From positions 1-24,674 of the forward strand of contig JAHBMJ010001921.1 in the NCBI GenBank assembly GCA_018398765.1: 24,674 nucleotides of DNA. The letters run 5' to 3'. How positions within the stretch are numbered: position 1 is the stretch's first letter; each line of letters begins with the position of its first letter. Under the pieces are notes generated by a model. The model searched no databases and was not told the DNA's origin. It saw nothing but the letters and a program-made list of their open reading frames with translations. Positions 20,501-24,674 of this stretch are shown here, one piece after another. The stretch comes from Chromera velia. Lineage: Eukaryota > Sar > Chromeraceae. The position numbers and the translations under genes are program-made.

Positions 20501-22411
20501 ATGAAACGCATCGCAGCGATATTTTCTCGTCGCACCCCAGGCCGTGTCCTTTACCCAGGGTGCACTCTTTTAAACAGGCCTTCTGTTTTCTCCTCACAAG
20601 AACAGGGAGGGCAAAGGAGCCAGTCCATCAGCAGTCAGAAGTGGGAGGTCAGAGCCCTGCCCCCAAAGGAGATTCCAAGGGGGAGTGTGAATCTGAAACC
20701 TAATTTTCATTACAATCTTGTCATGACCGGCTTGAGATGCTGCCTTTCAAGCCCAGAACTGCGTCTGAGAATCGGAGATATGGTTCCCCAATTGATTGAT
20801 GGCGAGACTGTGTCCTTCTCCCCTCCAGGCAGCCGTCTGGCTCAAACTTCTCGCGCCACCAGCAGAACAGGTTTGGAAGCGAGAAACGATACTTCCACCA
20901 TGAAAAAGTCCGTCTATGCGGTCTGTCAATGCCGTAGGGCGCTCTGTGCGGGTTCTTCCGGCTCTGTCCTCTGTGGCCGCATGGCAGCCCCAAGGGCAGC
21001 CCCCGTACGGGGGGGGACAGCAGGCCGAGCGCAATCTCAGACTGTTGGAGAAAGTGCTTGCCGATTTTTGGTTCGGGATTCGTCTGCAAGTGACGTATTG
21101 CGTCCAAGCATAGGTCAACAGGAGGGAAAAGGAGAGGCTTCCGTTGGGGTTTCTTCGGGTAACCGGGAAGAGCACTTCCCAACCTCACATGTGAGGAAAG
21201 TTGACAGCCGAGGAAGACGCTTTTGCCCACACGGCAGGTACAGATATTTCTGCAAGGAATGCGGAGGCAAAGGCATCTGTGAACATGGACGCGTACGCCG
21301 GCAATGTAAAGACTGCGGTGGCAAAAGTGTTTGTGAACATGGACGCCAGCGTAGCCAATGCAAAGATTGCCGTGGTTCGGCTATTTGCGAGCACGGACGT
21401 CGTCGTGTTATTTGCAAAGACTGTGGCGGGAAAGGATTGTGTGAACACGGACGTCAGCGATCCCAGTGCAAAGAATGCGGGGGGAAGGGAATTTGTGAGC
21501 ATGGTCGACGCCGCGATCAATGCAAAGAGTGCGGGGGTAAAGGAATTTGTGAGCATGGTCGACGGCGCGATCAATGAAAAGGGTGCGGAGGAAATGCCAT
21601 TTGCGTTCATGGACGCGTAAAATACTTTTGTGTGGACTGCGGTGGGAGCGCAATTTGTGAGCATGGTCGACAACGCAGCCAATGTCAAAAGTGCGGAGGG
21701 GGTGGACTGTGTAGACATGGCCGCCCACGCTCGAGGTGCAGAGAGTGTGGGGGTGGGAGTTTTTGCGAACATGGTCGTCTACGAACAAGATGCAGAGATT
21801 GTGGCGGGGGCAGTTTCTGTGAGCATGGCCCACGGAGAAGTAACTGTGCCCTATGCCAGAAAGATAACCCAGTTTTTGCAGCAAGTCAGGAACGAGCAGC
21901 CGCCCGACGAAAAGACCAGTTGTTCCGGTTAGCGCAGACAGTGAGACGTTCTGTCTGGAGATGTCTCAGTGTCATGCGGGGAGGCAAAAATCCCTCTCCT
22001 AGAAGACGTTCCCACGAATATCTAGGATGTTCCTTCCCCGATCTCAAAGCCCACCTCGAGAAGAACAACTTCCACGGCAACCCCGGAATGTCGTGGGAGA
22101 ATTACGGGAGTTTGTGGCACGTTGACCATATTGTGCCCATCATGTTTGTGGGTCCTGACGGTCGGAAGCCTGACATGGATACACTGATCTCCCGTCTCCA
22201 TTTTTCAAACCTCCAACCGATGTGGTCGGCGGAGAATCTCCGGAAGGGGAACAGATTTGTTGGTAAGCCTCCACCGATTCCGCATCTCGCCGACACCGTC
22301 CGACAGAGAAGACGCATGAATCCCCCCCCCTTCAAGACTCCCACGTCAGCGCGGCTTGTGTCACATATTACCCAAACTTGTCCCCGCGAGCGAACTCTTC
22401 TGCATCTTTGA
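20501..22411 (+). CDS. HNH endonuclease-like protein with twelve 18-residue Cys/His repeats, interrupted by an in-frame TGA
   Basis: One frame runs 637 codons from the ATG at 20501 to the stop at 22409-22411, broken only by TGA at 21575-21577 (codon 359). Residues 1-241 are basic, with no known domain; the extreme N-terminus could be a targeting peptide. From Cys242, twelve repeats follow the pattern C-x-H-G-R-x4-C-x2-C-G-G, probably each binding zinc through CxHx6CxxC. The C-terminal part is an HNH-type nuclease: EYLGCSFPDLKAHLE, GMSWENYG, WHVDHIVP (His540-His543), SNLQPMW (Asn570) and ENLRKGN (Asn579). I recall similar repeat-plus-HNH proteins in algae and large algal viruses, so viral or mobile origin is possible. 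The TGA replaces the Cys codon TGC of repeat seven. It may be a nonsense mutation (pseudogene), readthrough, or be removed by splicing. No ATG follows closely enough to restart the second half with its repeats. Confidence 0.75.
21224..21871 (+). repeat. 54-bp coding tandem repeat (12 units)
   Basis: Twelve units of 54 bases encode the 18-residue Cys/His repeat. Units six and seven are nearly identical in DNA (same stretch ATTTGTGAGCATGGTCGAC), which points to recent duplication; unit seven carries the TGA. The four residues after HGR vary most from unit to unit (for example VRRQ, QRSQ, RRVI, RRDQ, VKYF, PRSR, LRTR when read from the last invariant Gly-Arg). Confidence 0.9.
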
Positions 22412-22766
22412 CAAATCGACGTCTGTTTCACACTGCGGCGCTGAAGTGGGGGGAATTAAAGCGTTACCGTTCATCAATCAGGGGTGATTACACGGTGGTG
22501 AATTAGCGGGGGGAGTCTTGCTCCTTTTCCCACACATGTCAGGCATATGTCCGTTTGTCTTTATTCCCCTTGATCTGTCGACATAGACCTGTCCACCCAA
22601 TGTACTTCGTTGTGAGGGAAAATGTGGTTCACTCTATTTTTCGCGAAACTGCGACGCAGTCTTTGACGAGAGAGAAGGGGATAATCCAAAAGCGGGTGAG
22701 GGGGCGCTCGAGAAGGATCAGTCTCTCTTCCCAACAGGCCCTCCACCTGCCGCCCCCCCGCAAAAA
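22412..22766 (+). other. Spacer between the two HNH copies
   Basis: About 355 bases lie between the stop of the full copy and the first recognisable repeat of the degenerate copy. I see no motif or family resemblance in any frame. It may hold the 3' UTR of the first copy and the decayed N-terminal part of the second. Confidence 0.5.
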
Positions 22767-23380
22767 GGTCTCTGTCTCCATGGAAGGCAGAAGTACGACT
22801 GCAAAGAGTGCGCGGGGAAAGCTGTATGTGAACACGGTCGCCGGTGGAGGCAGTGCAAGGAGTGTGGAGGGTCACAGATATGTGAGCAGAATGCGAAAAG
22901 GATAACGCTGCCGTCGCAGCGAGAAGGCAGCGGCGGACGGAGGCTCAAAGGCTTGAGTATAGAGAGCATGTTGTTTACCGCTTGCCCCGAATCATGAGTG
23001 TGACCGTTCAACACCGTTTGGCCGCCCTTCGAGACGGAAAGCCTCCTCTTCCCCTCCGCATGCGCACCGAAGAGCACCTTGGCTGCTCCTTCTCAGACCT
23101 GAAGTCCCGCATCAAGAAGCTCTTTAGCCAGAATCCGGGCATGTTGTGGGAGAACTACGGAAGGGGGGGTTGGCACATTGACCATATTGTGCCTATCAAA
23201 TACAAAGATTCCCGGGGTGAGATACTAGACAGGGCAACGTTGTTTCCGAGTTCGGAGTCCCCGTCCTCATTTTTTGAATTTCCAGTCGTTGACAATGACT
23301 CGTTGTAGATGGAGGAGAATCTCCGCAAAAGGAACCGCTTCGTTGAGAAGCCTCCCAAACGCGATAAGCTCTGCATATAG
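22767..23380 (+). pseudogene. Degenerate second copy of the repeat-HNH gene
   Basis: In one frame (codons such as TGT at 22773) are two repeats, LCLHGRQKYDCKECAGKA and VCEHGRRWRQCKECGGSQ, and the start of a third. The reading then shifts frame between about 22884 and 22891. The second frame continues through a linker into the HNH part: EEHLGCSFSDLKSRIKK, GMLWENYG and WHIDHIVPI. The segment that should carry FSNLQPMW is scrambled and ends in TAG at 23306-23308, where the full copy has the Trp codon TGG. The frame resumes with ENLRKRNRFVEKPP to TAG at 23378-23380. It is in tandem with, and clearly related to, the copy at 20501-22411 but has only two or three repeats. Frameshift plus nonsense change makes it a pseudogene unless introns repair it, which the sequence does not suggest. 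Confidence 0.75.
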
Positions 23381-23938
23381 AGTATACACTAGAGTATATA
23401 TCTAGGTATACATTGCGATTTTCAATCATTTATCTTTCATTTTAGATGTTGTTACAGTTTGCTAGTACATAAAGATGCATGATCAATGGAATACTAGCCG
23501 GGGGGGTAGAGGAAGGGTTGAACACTACTAGGTTGAATAACTTAAATTTTAAAAAATCAAAACTCATCTTTTTTTCTTTTTGGCAATGCGCAAACCTATA
23601 GACAACGCGTAAGGAGGTAGCTCCTCTTCTCCTAAGTAAGCGCACTTAGTGAGGTTAGACCTCTACTACGGAAAGTCTGTCAGTGCAAGGTTCACTTCCA
23701 AACTGCTTCTAGAAGCTTTGCAAGCAACTGTTGTTTACTCAATTCAGGCTATACGCAGCTGACTGAATTAATTCCACTTTATTTCTATTTTATTTAATTC
23801 TCTTCTAATACAGACTGGCATGGCGGCGCCTCCATGAGCCTGCATGCATGTGTTGGCGTCCCGTGTGGCGGCGGTGCGCGTTAGTTCGGCTCACCCCGGG
23901 ATTGGCCGGTCCCGTGGCTCGCCTCACTATATTACGTG

Positions 23939-24674
<736 letters not shown>

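Noticed and set aside
21115-21884. Minus-strand open frames opposite the repeat array
   Set aside because: They are shadows of the 54-bp coding repeats; the plus-strand frame has the consistent Cys/His pattern and the HNH domain.
23447-23820. Possible LTR (TGTTGTTACAG ... GGCA) of the chromovirus
   Set aside because: The ends have TG and CA, but no polypurine tract adjoins the right end and no target-site duplication or second copy is visible.

Overview
This is a nuclear, intron-rich eukaryotic window, probably from an alveolate protist. My best guess is a chromerid such as Chromera velia. The reasons are many short exons in a gene of about 12 kb, long introns full of simple repeats, a Ty3/gypsy chromovirus at the right edge, TGCATGC-type motifs, and HNH proteins with Cys/His repeats of a kind I recall from algae and large algal viruses. 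The organism call is inference. No tRNA, rRNA or CRISPR array was seen.

Layout. (1) Positions 1-2178, minus strand: a ubiquitin-specific protease of the USP17/36/42 type in at least four exons, running off the left edge. (2) Positions 2179-2696: a divergent promoter interval with a GC-rich palindromic block. (3) Positions 2697-5177, plus strand: a two-exon putative zinc metallopeptidase (HExxH, DUF885-like). (4) Positions 5178-6441: an AT-rich intergenic stretch ending in a GC-rich block. (5) Positions 6442-18605, plus strand: an ER metallopeptidase 1 (ERMP1, M28 family) gene reconstructed in 23 exons. The summed exon length is 3195 nt, a multiple of three (1064 codons plus stop), and every junction phase agrees. 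Its introns carry large tetranucleotide arrays. (6) Positions 18606-20500: an AT-rich stretch with foldback sequences and no supported gene. (7) Positions 20501-22411, plus strand: an HNH endonuclease-like gene with twelve 18-residue Cys/His repeats, broken by one in-frame TGA exactly at a repeat Cys codon. (8) Positions 22767-23380: a shorter, frameshifted second copy of that gene in the same orientation. (9) Positions 24051-24674, minus strand: the integrase C-terminus and chromodomain of a Ty3/gypsy chromovirus, cut by the window edge.

The three left-hand genes are ordinary housekeeping or proteolysis genes (deubiquitination, a probable zinc peptidase, ER membrane peptidase). I see no evidence that they form one pathway. 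The right third is accessory: foldbacks, a duplicated and decaying repeat-HNH nuclease and a retrotransposon. The most unusual items are the 18-residue repeat array fused to an HNH nuclease, its TGA at a Cys position, a strong use of C at intron position +3, and an intron whose 5' splice site is the first unit of a 400-bp tetranucleotide array.
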